From Streptomyces vilmorinianum (GTDB taxonomy: Bacteria; Actinomycetota; Actinomycetes; Streptomycetales; Streptomycetaceae): a stretch of 64,000 nucleotides of DNA. This document shows positions 16,120-23,888 of the stretch, in pieces. The stretch is taken from positions 62,001 through 126,000 of the forward strand of contig NZ_CP040244.1 in NCBI RefSeq assembly GCF_005517195.1. Direction: 5' to 3'. The notes under the pieces are model-generated. The model saw nothing but the letters and a program-made list of their open reading frames with translations, was not told where the DNA came from and searched no databases. Position 1 is the first letter of the stretch. Every line of letters begins with the position of its first letter. The translations under genes and the position numbers were made by a program.

Positions 16120-17259
16120 TCAGCCCAGCGGGTGGGCGGCCAGCAGGTCGCCCAGGGCCTCTTCGTGGGCCGCGGCGGGGCCGAGGGCGAGTTCGAGCTG
16201 TTTGGCCCAGGCATGGTAGCGGTGCAGCGGGTAGTCGGTGTCGGCGCCGAAGCCGCCGTGGAGATGCTGGGCGGTCTGCACCACGCGGCGTACGCCTTCC
16301 GAGGCCCAGATCTTGGCGACGGCGATGTCCGCGGCGGCGGGCAGGGGGCCGCCGACTTCGGTGCTGATGCGCCAGGCTGCCTGCCAGAGGGTGACTTCCA
16401 TGGCGCGCAGGTCGATGTAGCGGTCGGCGGCCTGGACGGCGACGGCCTGGAACGTGGCCACGGGGTGGCCGAACTGTTCGCGTTTGCCGGTGTAGTGGCT
16501 CGTCATGGTGAGCACCTGCTCACCGAGGCCGAGGGCGAGGGCGCAGGTTCCGGTGGCGAGGACGCCGCGTAGCCATTCCCAGGCGCCGTGGGTGTCGATG
16601 ACGTGGGCGCTGTCGAGGCGTACGGAGTCGAGGCGGAGTTCGGCGAGGAGTTCGCCGCTGGTGGAGAACTGCTCGGCCAGGGTGAGGCCGTGGTGGGCGC
16701 GGGGGATCAGGGCGAGGACGGTGTGTCCTTCGGCGGTGTGGGCGGGGACGGCGATGCGGTCGGCGCCGTGGGCCCAGGGGACGGCGCTCTGGAGGCCGTC
16801 GAGGATCCAGTCGGTGCCGTCGCGGTGGGCGGTGACGGCGAGTTCGGCGGGGTCGTGGCCGGTGCGGCCGTTGGAGGCGGCGGTGAGGGTGAGTTCGCCG
16901 CGGCTGACGCGGGGGAGGAGGTCGGCGGCTGTGCGTGCGTCGGCGTAGCGCTGGATGGTCATGGCGACCGCGCTGGTCTCCAGGAGGGGGACGCGGGCGA
17001 GGACGCGGGCGGATTCGCGCAGGACGAGGCAGAGGGCGATGGTGTCGAGGCCGGCGCCGCCGTGTTCGGGGGCGAGGACGAGGCCGAGGAGGTCGGCGGC
17101 GGCGAGGCGGGACCAGAGCGGGCGGTCGAAGTCGTCGGCGACGGCGCGTGGGGTGAGCGCGGGGCTCGGTACGCCGTCGGGTGTGACGCCGGAGAAGACC
17201 GCCTTGGCCGCCTCGACGGCCGCCTGCTGTTCCTCGGTGAAGGTGAAGTCCACGGCCAT
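16120..17259 (-). CDS. Acyl-CoA dehydrogenase family protein
   Basis: A 379-residue flavoprotein of the acyl-CoA dehydrogenase family. The N-terminal helical domain (FTEEQQAAVEAAKAVF) leads to a central beta domain and a C-terminal helical domain with GKREQFGHPVATFQAVAVQAADRYIDL and QHLHGGFGADTDYPLHRYHAWAK. The usual IYEGTSEI-type segment holding the catalytic Glu of short/medium-chain enzymes is absent, as in the non-catalytic or alternative subunits of steroid-type FadE heteromers. It lies 74 bp after paaE, but a perfect KstR-type palindrome sits 35 bp before its ATG, so it is probably regulated separately. The substrate is unknown. Confidence 0.87.
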   Translation of the reverse strand: MAVDFTFTEEQQAAVEAAKAVFSGVTPDGVPSPALTPRAVADDFDRPLWSRLAAADLLGLVLAPEHGGAGLDTIALCLVLRESARVLARVPLLETSAVAMTIQRYADARTAADLLPRVSRGELTLTAASNGRTGHDPAELAVTAHRDGTDWILDGLQSAVPWAHGADRIAVPAHTAEGHTVLALIPRAHHGLTLAEQFSTSGELLAELRLDSVRLDSAHVIDTHGAWEWLRGVLATGTCALALGLGEQVLTMTSHYTGKREQFGHPVATFQAVAVQAADRYIDLRAMEVTLWQAAWRISTEVGGPLPAAADIAVAKIWASEGVRRVVQTAQHLHGGFGADTDYPLHRYHAWAKQLELALGPAAAHEEALGDLLAAHPLG

Positions 17260-17293
17260 GCCCTCCCGTTGCCGATCTGACGGATCGTCAAGA

Positions 17294-17307
17294 TAGAACA
17301 GGTTCTA
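17294..17307. promoter_or_regulatory. KstR-like palindrome TAGAACAGGTTCTA
   Basis: A perfect inverted repeat, TAGAAC-AG-GTTCTA, ends 35 bp upstream of the acyl-CoA dehydrogenase ATG. It fits the pattern TnnAACnnGTTnnA that I recall for KstR, the TetR-family repressor of sterol catabolism in Actinobacteria. No kstR gene lies in this window. Confidence 0.55.
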
Positions 17308-17333
17308 GGTGAAGGGAATGGCCGCGGGGGCGG

Positions 17334-18422
17334 TCAGCGGTCGAAGTCGAGCTCCACTTCCGCGGTGGCCGGGTGGGACTGGCAGGCCAGGACGTATCCG
17401 GCCTCGGTCTCCTCCGGTTCCAGCGCGAAGTTGCGGTCCATCCGTACCTCGCCGTCGACGAGGAAGGCGCGGCAGGTGCCGCACACGCCGCCCTTGCAGG
17501 CGTACGGGGCGTCGGCGCGGGCGCGGAGCACGGTTTCGAGCAGGGTCTCGCCCTCCTGGACGGGCCAGTTGCCGGACCGGCCGTGCAGGGTCGCCGTCAG
17601 CGTGGCGTGGACGGGTGCGCCGGCCGTGGGGGCCGGGGCAGGTGCGGAGCCGTCGTCGACGTGGAAGATCTCCTGGTGGATCCGGCCGCGGTCGACGCCG
17701 AGTCCGCGCAGGGCGCGTTCGGCGCTCTGTACGAGGCCGAACGGGCCGCACAGGAACCAGCCGTCGATGTCGCCGACGGGCAGCAGGGAGGGGAGCAGGC
17801 CGGTCAGCCGCTCCTGGTCGAGCCGCCCGGAGGGGAGGCCCGCCTGCTGCTCCTCGCGGGAGAGCACGGTGACGAGCTGGAAGCGGTCGGGGAAGCGGTC
17901 CTTGAGGTCGGCGACGTCGTCCAGGAACATCGTGGAGGAGGCGGTGCGGTCGCTGCGTATGAGGCAGAACTTGGCGTCCGGTTCCTGGGCGAGGAGCGTG
18001 GCCGCCATCGACAGGACCGGGGTGATGCCGCTGCCACCGACCACGGCGGCGAAGTGCCCGGGGCGGGGGGTGAGGGTGAAGCGGCCCATCGGCTCCATGA
18101 CCTCGACGGTGTCGCCGACGGTCAGTTCCTTGAGGGCGTACGTGGAGAACTCGCCGCCGTCGACCAGCCGGATGCCGACGCGCAGGACGGGCTCCTGGCC
18201 GGCCGGCGCCGCCGGGGTGCAGATCGAGTACGTACGGCGGATCTCCTCGCCGTCCCGCGCGGTGCGGCGCAGGGCGAGGTGCTGGCCCGGGGTGTGGCGG
18301 TAGGCGTCGCGCAGCTCGGGCGGGACCGCGAAGGTGACGGCCACCGAGTCGTCCGTGAGCTGCTCGACCTCGCTCACCCGGAGCGGATGGAACTCAGCCC
18401 GTCCGGAGCGTGAGGACTGCAT
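17334..18422 (-). CDS. paaE: Phenylacetyl-CoA epoxidase, reductase subunit PaaE
   Basis: A 362-residue reductase that passes electrons from NAD(P)H to the di-iron epoxidase PaaABC. The N-terminal FAD domain has RRTYSICTP. The NAD-binding part contains GGSGITPVLSM. The C-terminal plant-type [2Fe-2S] ferredoxin domain has CKGGVCGTCRAF plus the fourth Cys in LACQSHP. It is the last gene of the paaABCDE operon and begins directly after the paaD stop. This matches the family's usual length and domain order. Confidence 0.95.
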   Translation of the reverse strand: MQSSRSGRAEFHPLRVSEVEQLTDDSVAVTFAVPPELRDAYRHTPGQHLALRRTARDGEEIRRTYSICTPAAPAGQEPVLRVGIRLVDGGEFSTYALKELTVGDTVEVMEPMGRFTLTPRPGHFAAVVGGSGITPVLSMAATLLAQEPDAKFCLIRSDRTASSTMFLDDVADLKDRFPDRFQLVTVLSREEQQAGLPSGRLDQERLTGLLPSLLPVGDIDGWFLCGPFGLVQSAERALRGLGVDRGRIHQEIFHVDDGSAPAPAPTAGAPVHATLTATLHGRSGNWPVQEGETLLETVLRARADAPYACKGGVCGTCRAFLVDGEVRMDRNFALEPEETEAGYVLACQSHPATAEVELDFDR

Positions 18423-18920
18423 CTACAACTCCTTGAAGTGGTCGAACGGTTCGCGGCAGGCCGTGCAGCGGCGCAGCGCCTTGCAGGCCGTGGAGGAGAA
18501 CCGGCTGAGCAGCTCGGTCTCGGTGGAGCCGCAGTGCGGGCAGCGGATCGCCAGGGTGAGGGGGACGGGGCCGCCGGCCGGGCCCTGCGGGCGGGGCGGG
18601 GCGATGCCGAACTCGGCGAGCTTGCGGCGTCCTTCGTCGGTGATGTCGTCGGTCGACCAGGCCGGGGCGAGGACGGTGACGACGGAGACCTCGGGGACGC
18701 CGTGCTCGTGCAGGGCGTGCTCGATGTCCGAGGACATCGCCTCGATGGCGGGGCAGCCGGTGTACGTCGGGGTCAGCTCGACCTCGACGCGGCCGGGGCC
18801 GAGGACCTGGACGCCGCGCAGGACGCCGAGCTCTTCGAGGGTGAGGACGGGCAGCTCGGGGTCGGGAACGGCGCCGGCGATCCGGCTCAGTTCCTCTTCG
18901 AGGGCCGTCATGGTCACCAT
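18423..18920 (-). CDS. paaD: Phenylacetyl-CoA epoxidase assembly protein PaaD
   Basis: A 165-residue protein of the MIP18/DUF59 type needed for the epoxidase, probably in iron or Fe-S handling. The N-terminal part (VPDPELPVLTLEELGVLRGV, then TPTYTGCPAIEAM) is the DUF59 fold. The C-terminal zinc-ribbon-like part has CPHCGS and CTAC. I take ATG 18920, which overlaps the paaC stop (ATGGTGA, seven bases); an ATG at 18911 is also possible. It sits between paaC and paaE in the operon. Confidence 0.93.
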   Translation of the reverse strand: MVTMTALEEELSRIAGAVPDPELPVLTLEELGVLRGVQVLGPGRVEVELTPTYTGCPAIEAMSSDIEHALHEHGVPEVSVVTVLAPAWSTDDITDEGRRKLAEFGIAPPRPQGPAGGPVPLTLAIRCPHCGSTETELLSRFSSTACKALRRCTACREPFDHFKEL

Positions 18921-19669
18921 GTCGCCCCCGGGTGGCTGCGGTGCAGGTGCTGCATCTCGGCGAGCATCCGTCCGAAGGGCTCGGTGTGCAGGCCCTGGCG
19001 GCCGGCTCCCGCGCGCCAGGCGCCGGTGCGGGGGCCGCTGGGGACGGTGAGCGTGGCCTGTTCGAGGACGGAGGTGATCGAGTCCAGCCAGGCGGTCTGC
19101 AGGGCGTCGTGGTCGACGTCGAGGCCTTCGACGGGCTGGAACAGCTCGCCGGTGTAGCGCCAGAGGGCGTCGCAGGCCCGCTGCATGCGGGTGTGGCTCT
19201 CGGTGGTGCCGTCGCCGAGGCGCAGGGTCCAGTGCTCGGCGTGGTCCTGGTGGTAGGCGACTTCCTTGACGGCCTTGGCGGCGAGCCCGCTCAGCGGTCC
19301 GTCGCCCGTGGCCAGCTGGCCGTAGAGGAGTCGCTGGTAGGTGGAGAAGTAGAGCTGGCGGGCGATGGTGTGGGCGAAGTCGCCGTTCGGCTGCTCGACG
19401 AGCTGGATGTTGCGGAAGTCCCGCTCCTCGCGGAGGTAGGCCAGTTCGTCCTCGTCGCCGACGAGGGAGAGCAGCACGCGTGCCTGGCCGAGCAGGTCGA
19501 GCGCGATGTTGGCGAGGGCGACCTCCTCCTCCAGGACGGGGGCGTTGCCCGCCCACTCCCCCAGCCGGTGGGAGAGCACGAGGGCGTCGTCTCCGAGGGC
19601 GAGGGCGGCCTGGGCGATCGCCGTGCCGGTGGTGGCCGTGGTGGCCGTGGTGTCGGTGGTCTCGCTCAC
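18914..19669 (-). CDS. paaC: Phenylacetyl-CoA epoxidase subunit PaaC
   Basis: A 251-residue helical subunit that forms the structural core of the epoxidase with PaaA. Family signatures include ALVLSHRLGEWAGNAPVLEEEVALANIALDLLGQAR, the EERDFRNIQLVEQPNGDFA region and KEVAYHQDHAEHWTLRLGDGT. The GTG start at 19669 overlaps the paaB stop by four bases (GTGA), so translation is coupled. The N-terminus contains a run of ACC/ACG threonine codons (TDTTATTATTG). It acts in the cytoplasm in aerobic phenylacetate breakdown. Confidence 0.94.
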   Translation of the reverse strand: MSETTDTTATTATTGTAIAQAALALGDDALVLSHRLGEWAGNAPVLEEEVALANIALDLLGQARVLLSLVGDEDELAYLREERDFRNIQLVEQPNGDFAHTIARQLYFSTYQRLLYGQLATGDGPLSGLAAKAVKEVAYHQDHAEHWTLRLGDGTTESHTRMQRACDALWRYTGELFQPVEGLDVDHDALQTAWLDSITSVLEQATLTVPSGPRTGAWRAGAGRQGLHTEPFGRMLAEMQHLHRSHPGATW

Positions 19670-19953
19670 AGGTGCTTCACCCCCTCGGGGATCTCGTAGA
19701 AGGTCGGGTGGCGGTAGGGCTTGTCCGCCGACGGTTCGAAGAACGGGTCCTTCTCGTCGGGCGAGGAGGCGGTGATCGCGGTGGAGGGGACCACCCAGAT
19801 CGAGACGCCTTCGTTGCGGCGGGTGTACAGGTCGCGGGCGTTGCGCAGGGCCATTTCGGCGTCCGGCGCGTGCAGGCTGCCGGCGTGGGTGTGGGACAGT
19901 CCGCGGCGCGAGCGCACGAACACCTCCCACAGGGGCCATCCGTCGGTGGTCAT
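19666..19953 (-). CDS. paaB: Phenylacetyl-CoA epoxidase subunit PaaB
   Basis: A 95-residue small subunit that bridges the PaaAC heterodimers. It shows the family core [52 protein letters not shown], here given only to identify it; the key features are [10 protein letters not shown] and YTRR. Start ATG 19953 overlaps the paaA stop by ATGA, and its own stop overlaps paaC. Confidence 0.95.
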   Translation of the reverse strand: MTTDGWPLWEVFVRSRRGLSHTHAGSLHAPDAEMALRNARDLYTRRNEGVSIWVVPSTAITASSPDEKDPFFEPSADKPYRHPTFYEIPEGVKHL

Positions 19954-20981
19954 GCCCGTGCCTCCCCGTGCTTGTGCTGCTGTGTGTGCTTGTCGGCGTA
20001 TGCCGCGGCTGCTTCCCTGACCCAGGCGCCGTCCTCGTGGGCCTGGCGCCGGCGGTCGAGCCGTTGTTCGTTGCAGGGGCCGTTGCCCTTGAGGACGTCC
20101 CAGAACTCGGCCCAGTCGATGGGGCCGAAGTCGTAGTGTCCGCGCTCCTCGTTCCACCGCAGGTCCGGGTCCGGGAGGGTGAGTCCGAGGGCTTCGGCCT
20201 GGGGGACGGCGATGTCGACGAAGCGCTGGCGCAGCTCGTCGTTGGAGTGGCGCTTGATCTTCCAGGCCATGGACTGGGCGGAGTGTGCCGACTCGTCGTC
20301 CGGCGGGCCGAACATCATCAGCGAGGGCCACCACCAGCGGTTCACGGCGTCCTGGGCCATGGCGTGCTGGGCCTCGGTGCCGCGGGAGAGGGCGAGCAGG
20401 GCCTCGTATCCCTGTCGCTGGTGGAAGGACTCCTCCTTGCAGATGCGGACCATCGCGCGGGCGTACGGGCCGTAGGAGCAGCGGCAGAGGGGGACCTGGT
20501 TGGTGATGGCGGCGCCGTCGACGAGCCAGCCGATGGCGCCGACGTCGGCCCAGGTCAGGGTGGGGTAGTTGAAGATCGAGGAGTACTTCTGGCGGCCGGC
20601 GTGGAGCTTGTCGAGGAGCTCGTCGCGGCTGGTGCCGAGGGTCTCCGCCGCGCTGTAGAGGTACAGCCCGTGGCCGGCTTCGTCCTGGACCTTGGCCATG
20701 AGGATCGCCTTGCGGCGCAGTGAGGGCGCGCGGGTGATCCAGTTGGCCTCGGGCTGCATGCCGATGATCTCGGAGTGGGCGTGTTGCGCTATCTGGCGGA
20801 CGAGGGAGGCCCGGTACGCGTCGGGCATCCAGTCGCGCGGTTCGATGCGCTCGTCGGCGGCGACGGCGGCGTCGAACACCGTCTCGTAGGCAGCCTGGGC
20901 CGCCGCTGTGGCCGTGTCCTGCGCGGCCTGCGTGTCCTGCATGTTCGCGGTCACTGCTGTCGCTGCCGTCCCTGCGGTCAT
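19950..20981 (-). CDS. paaA: Phenylacetyl-CoA epoxidase, di-iron subunit PaaA
   Basis: A 343-residue ferritin-like subunit that binds the di-iron centre and inserts oxygen into the aromatic ring of phenylacetyl-CoA. The metal-binding helices are visible around [13 protein letters not shown], then [13 protein letters not shown] (ExxH) and the later [13 protein letters not shown] motif. The first 30 residues are Ala/Thr-rich and probably disordered. It is the first gene of the operon. A TetR-type operator starts 12 bp upstream of the ATG, which should place it under the same control as paaN-paaH and bkdA1. Confidence 0.95.
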   Translation of the reverse strand: MTAGTAATAVTANMQDTQAAQDTATAAAQAAYETVFDAAVAADERIEPRDWMPDAYRASLVRQIAQHAHSEIIGMQPEANWITRAPSLRRKAILMAKVQDEAGHGLYLYSAAETLGTSRDELLDKLHAGRQKYSSIFNYPTLTWADVGAIGWLVDGAAITNQVPLCRCSYGPYARAMVRICKEESFHQRQGYEALLALSRGTEAQHAMAQDAVNRWWWPSLMMFGPPDDESAHSAQSMAWKIKRHSNDELRQRFVDIAVPQAEALGLTLPDPDLRWNEERGHYDFGPIDWAEFWDVLKGNGPCNEQRLDRRRQAHEDGAWVREAAAAYADKHTQQHKHGEARA

Positions 20982-20992
20982 CAGACCCCCTA

Positions 20993-21008
20993 CCGACCGA
21001 TCGTTCGG
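20993..21008. promoter_or_regulatory. TetR-type operator A at paaA
   Basis: CCGACCGATCGTTCGG, an inverted repeat with one mismatch pair, lies 12 bp before the paaA start. It is the exact reverse complement of operator B at 25655-25670, with 18 bp identical overall, and close to operator C at 28539-28554. The core ACCGNNCGNNCGGT pattern resembles, from memory, the PaaR operator of corynebacteria. Confidence 0.75.
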
Positions 21009-21054
21009 TTGAATGACTTCAATGGTCGGTCGACGGCCCGTATGGTGTCAACCC

Positions 21055-21063
21055 TGTGGATAA
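21055..21063 (-). promoter_or_regulatory. DnaA box, TTATCCACA type
   Basis: TGTGGATAA, the reverse complement of TTATCCACA, lies between the divergent paaA and DUF5819 genes. It is the enterobacterial consensus, and it is one base from the Streptomyces consensus. Confidence 0.4.
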
Positions 21064-21092
21064 CCGAGGTGGACGATCGGGATCGGGGCGGG

Positions 21093-21821
21093 ATGGACGC
21101 GTATGACGACGTGGGCGCTCGTGAGGGGCGCCCTGACCCCGGATCGGGGGCCCACTCCGGCGCCGGGATCGCCGCGCTCTCGTTCCCGTACCAGGTCGTC
21201 GCGGCCGTCGGGCTCGCGATCGTCGCGGTCTTCGCCTGCATCCATCTCGCCATGGTGTTTCTGCACGTCGCGCCGTCGAACACGCTGACCAAGCAGCACG
21301 GCGAGGCCGTCGACGACTGGGTCTATCCCGAGTTCGAACAGAACTGGAAGCTCTTCGCTCCCAACCCGCTCCAGCAGAACATCGCCGTCCAGGTCCGCGC
21401 CGAGGTCGCGAGCGCCGACGGCGCCCGGCGCACGACCCACTGGATCGATCTGACGGCCCAGGACATCCGGGCGATCCGCGGCAGCGTGCTGCCCAGCCAC
21501 GCCCAGCAGAACGAACTCCGCCGGGCGTGGGACTTCTATCTGAACTCCCACACCGACGACCACCGGCCCAACGGTCTGCGCGGCCGGCTCTCCGAGAACT
21601 ACGTCCGCCGGATCGTCATGCTCCGGCTCGACGAGCAGCGCCTCGGCGGCACGGTGGAGCGGATACAGCTCCGCTCGGCCGTCCGCGCCGTCCAGGCCCC
21701 GCCGTGGAGCACCGAGAAGACCGACACCCAGCCCGTCCACCGGGAGCTCCCCTGGTGGAAGGTGACCGCCGCCGATCTGCCCGGCGCGGCGCGGGACGAC
21801 CGTACGGAGGCCGGCCGGTGA
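21093..21821 (+). CDS. DUF5819 family protein (SdpA-like partner of HTTM)
   Basis: A 242-residue protein with one N-terminal membrane segment (about residues 31-52, VVAAVGLAIVAVFACIHLAMVFL) and a soluble outer or inner domain with a conserved WKLFAPNPLQQN motif, then the helical C-terminus. The family is uncharacterised. The arrangement (single membrane helix, W-x-F-x-P motif, immediate HTTM partner) resembles SdpA of the Bacillus SdpABC toxin-maturation system, which is an inference. I use ATG 21093; an in-frame GTG at 21069 is an alternative. The stop overlaps the HTTM gene start by GTGA. Confidence 0.85.
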   Translation: MDAYDDVGAREGRPDPGSGAHSGAGIAALSFPYQVVAAVGLAIVAVFACIHLAMVFLHVAPSNTLTKQHGEAVDDWVYPEFEQNWKLFAPNPLQQNIAVQVRAEVASADGARRTTHWIDLTAQDIRAIRGSVLPSHAQQNELRRAWDFYLNSHTDDHRPNGLRGRLSENYVRRIVMLRLDEQRLGGTVERIQLRSAVRAVQAPPWSTEKTDTQPVHRELPWWKVTAADLPGAARDDRTEAGR

Positions 21822-23161
21822 ACCGATCAACCGCGAACCACGCCCCCGACGGCGAGATCCCCGAGGTCCCCGAGCAGCCCGTCGCCGAGCGGTCGGTTCC
21901 CGAGCGGACGGCCCCCAGAGAGCCGTTCGACCGGCGGCTCGCCCGCGCGGTCCAGCGGGTCACGGCCTCGGCTCTCGGCCCGTACCAGACCGCGATCATC
22001 CGGATCGGCTTCTCGCTCACCTGGCTGCTGTTCCTGCTGCGCGAGCTGCCCCACCGCCACGAGCTGTACGGCCCCGACGGGCCCTGGTCGTGGGAGATGG
22101 GCCGGCAGCTGATCTCCGAGAACAGCGCGTTCACCGCGCTGATGTGGTCGGACAGCGGGCTCTGGTTCGAGATCGTCTACGGCCTCGCCGTGCTCTCCTC
22201 CGCCCTGCTGCTGGTGGGCTGGCGCACCCGTGCCATGTCGGTCGTCTTCATGGTCGGCGTGCTGTCGCTGCAGAATCGCTCCGTCTTCATGGGCGACGGC
22301 GGCGACAACGTCATCCACCTCGCCGCGATCTACCTCGTCCTGACCCGCTGCGCGCAGGTCTGGTCCCTGGACGCCCGCCGGGCCGCCCGTGAGGAGCGCG
22401 AGGCCGCTGAGGCCGGTGAGGCCGGTGAGGCCGGTGAGGCCGGTGCCGGGCTGCCGCACCGCCGCGATGTGGTCGGACCGCTGCTGTGGACCGTGCTCGG
22501 CGGTTTCCTGCTCGCCGCCACCTCCTTCGCCGACGTGACCGGCTCGGCGTGGCTGCTGGTGCTGATGTGGGTGCTGTGGCTGGGGCAGGCGCTGTGGTGG
22601 CTGGTGTGCCGCTACGCCCCAGGCGAGCCGCGCACGCTCCTCGACGTTCTCGCCAACCTCGCCCACAACGCGACGCTCGTCGTGATCATGGCCGAGGTCT
22701 GTCTGATCTACGCGACGGCCGGCTGGTACAAGATCCAGGGTTCGCGCTGGCAGGACGGCACCGCGCTGTACTACCCGCTCAAGCTGGACTACTTCACGCC
22801 CTGGCCCGCCCTGTCCGATCTCCTCGGCTCCAGCGGCGTGATGGTGATGCTGCTGACCTACGGCACGGTGCTGGTCCAGGTCGCGTTCCCCTTCGCCCTG
22901 TTCAACCGCAAGGTCAAGAACGTCCTGCTGGTCGCGATGATGCTGGAGCACGCCGGGATCGCGGTGATCCTCGGCCTCCCCCTGTTCTCGCTCGCGATGA
23001 TCTCCGCGGACGCGGTGTTCCTGCCGACGGCGTTCCTGGTGTGGCTCGGCGTGCGCGTGGGGCGCGGGCGGGACCGGCTGCTGCGTCGCCGGCGGTCCGG
23101 CGCGGTCCCGGAGCAGGACCGTACGGGTGAGGAACCCGTCCCCCGTACCCTCGTCGGGTGA
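21818..23161 (+). CDS. HTTM-domain membrane protein (SdpB-like)
   Basis: A 447-residue polytopic membrane protein of the HTTM family, related to vitamin K-dependent gamma-carboxylase and to SdpB. It has about eight membrane segments between residues 50 and 410, with a variable Ala/Glu/Gly repeat loop (EAAEAGEAGEAGEAGAG) near 190. The family block GWYKIQGSRWQDGTALYYPL, with a conserved Lys and Gly-Thr-Ala-Leu-Tyr, is present. GTG 21818 overlaps the DUF5819 stop, and its own stop overlaps the RNA methylase GTG, so three genes are coupled. The reaction is unknown. SdpB relatives act on a peptide precursor, but none is seen nearby. Confidence 0.87.
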   Translation: MNRSTANHAPDGEIPEVPEQPVAERSVPERTAPREPFDRRLARAVQRVTASALGPYQTAIIRIGFSLTWLLFLLRELPHRHELYGPDGPWSWEMGRQLISENSAFTALMWSDSGLWFEIVYGLAVLSSALLLVGWRTRAMSVVFMVGVLSLQNRSVFMGDGGDNVIHLAAIYLVLTRCAQVWSLDARRAAREEREAAEAGEAGEAGEAGAGLPHRRDVVGPLLWTVLGGFLLAATSFADVTGSAWLLVLMWVLWLGQALWWLVCRYAPGEPRTLLDVLANLAHNATLVVIMAEVCLIYATAGWYKIQGSRWQDGTALYYPLKLDYFTPWPALSDLLGSSGVMVMLLTYGTVLVQVAFPFALFNRKVKNVLLVAMMLEHAGIAVILGLPLFSLAMISADAVFLPTAFLVWLGVRVGRGRDRLLRRRRSGAVPEQDRTGEEPVPRTLVG

Positions 23162-23841
23162 GCACCACCGAAGAGCCGGACGTCCAGCCGGCACCGTCCG
23201 AGCCGATCCAGTACGACGAGGGGTACGCGCCCGAGGTGGGTGTCGGGCCGCATCCGCTGCCCTGGCCGGAGGGCGAGCGGTACGACCCCGAGCTGCTGGC
23301 CGGCGGGGACCGGCGCAATGTCGTCGACCGGTACCGGTACTGGACGCGGGAGGCGATCGTCGCCGACCTGGACACCCGGCGCCACGACTTCCATGTCGCG
23401 GTGGAGAACTGGGGCCACGACTTCAACATCGGGTCGGTGGTACGGACCGCCAACGCCTTCCTGGCGAAGGAGATCCACATCGTGGGGCGGCGGCGCTGGA
23501 ACCGGCGCGGGGCGATGGTCACCGACCGCTACCAGCATGTGCGCCACCACCCGGACACCGAGTCGCTGACCGCGTGGGCGGCGGCCGAGGGTCTGCCGAT
23601 CATCGGGATCGACAATCTGCCGGGCGCGGTGCCGCTGGAGCGGACCGTGCTGCCGCGGCGCTGTGTGCTGCTCTTCGGCCAGGAGGGGCCGGGCCTGACC
23701 GAGGAGGCCCGCACGCACGCGGAGATGGTCTGCTCGATCGCCCAGTTCGGTTCGACCCGGTCGATCAACGCGGGCGCGGCGGCGGCGATCGCGATGCACG
23801 CGTGGGTGCAGCGGTACGCCGAGATCACCCCGGGCGGCTGA
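23158..23841 (+). CDS. TrmH/SpoU-family RNA 2'-O-methyltransferase
   Basis: A 227-residue SPOUT methylase that should transfer a methyl group from S-adenosylmethionine to a ribose in tRNA or rRNA. The three SpoU motifs are present: motif 1 NIGSVVRTANAF, motif 2 LLFGQEGPGL and motif 3 RSINAGAAAAIAMHAW. The N-terminal 50 residues are an extension. It overlaps the HTTM gene by GTGA, an odd partner for a membrane protein, which may reflect only compact packing. A hairpin terminator follows. The target nucleotide cannot be told from sequence. Confidence 0.92.
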   Translation: MSTTEEPDVQPAPSEPIQYDEGYAPEVGVGPHPLPWPEGERYDPELLAGGDRRNVVDRYRYWTREAIVADLDTRRHDFHVAVENWGHDFNIGSVVRTANAFLAKEIHIVGRRRWNRRGAMVTDRYQHVRHHPDTESLTAWAAAEGLPIIGIDNLPGAVPLERTVLPRRCVLLFGQEGPGLTEEARTHAEMVCSIAQFGSTRSINAGAAAAIAMHAWVQRYAEITPGG

Positions 23842-23847
23842 CCGGCC

Positions 23848-23881
23848 GGCGCGCGAAGGCCCCGCAGGGCCCCCGCGCGCC
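23848..23881. terminator. Hairpin between TrmH-type gene and paaN
   Basis: An outer 8-bp stem, GGCGCGCG (23848-23855) with CGCGCGCC (23874-23881), encloses an inner GGCCC/GGGCC stem. It lies between the stop codons of two convergent genes. Confidence 0.65.
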
Positions 23882-23888
23882 CGTGGGA

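Noticed and set aside
23842-23888. A small gene between TrmH and paaN
   Set aside because: The interval is only a hairpin between two stop codons.
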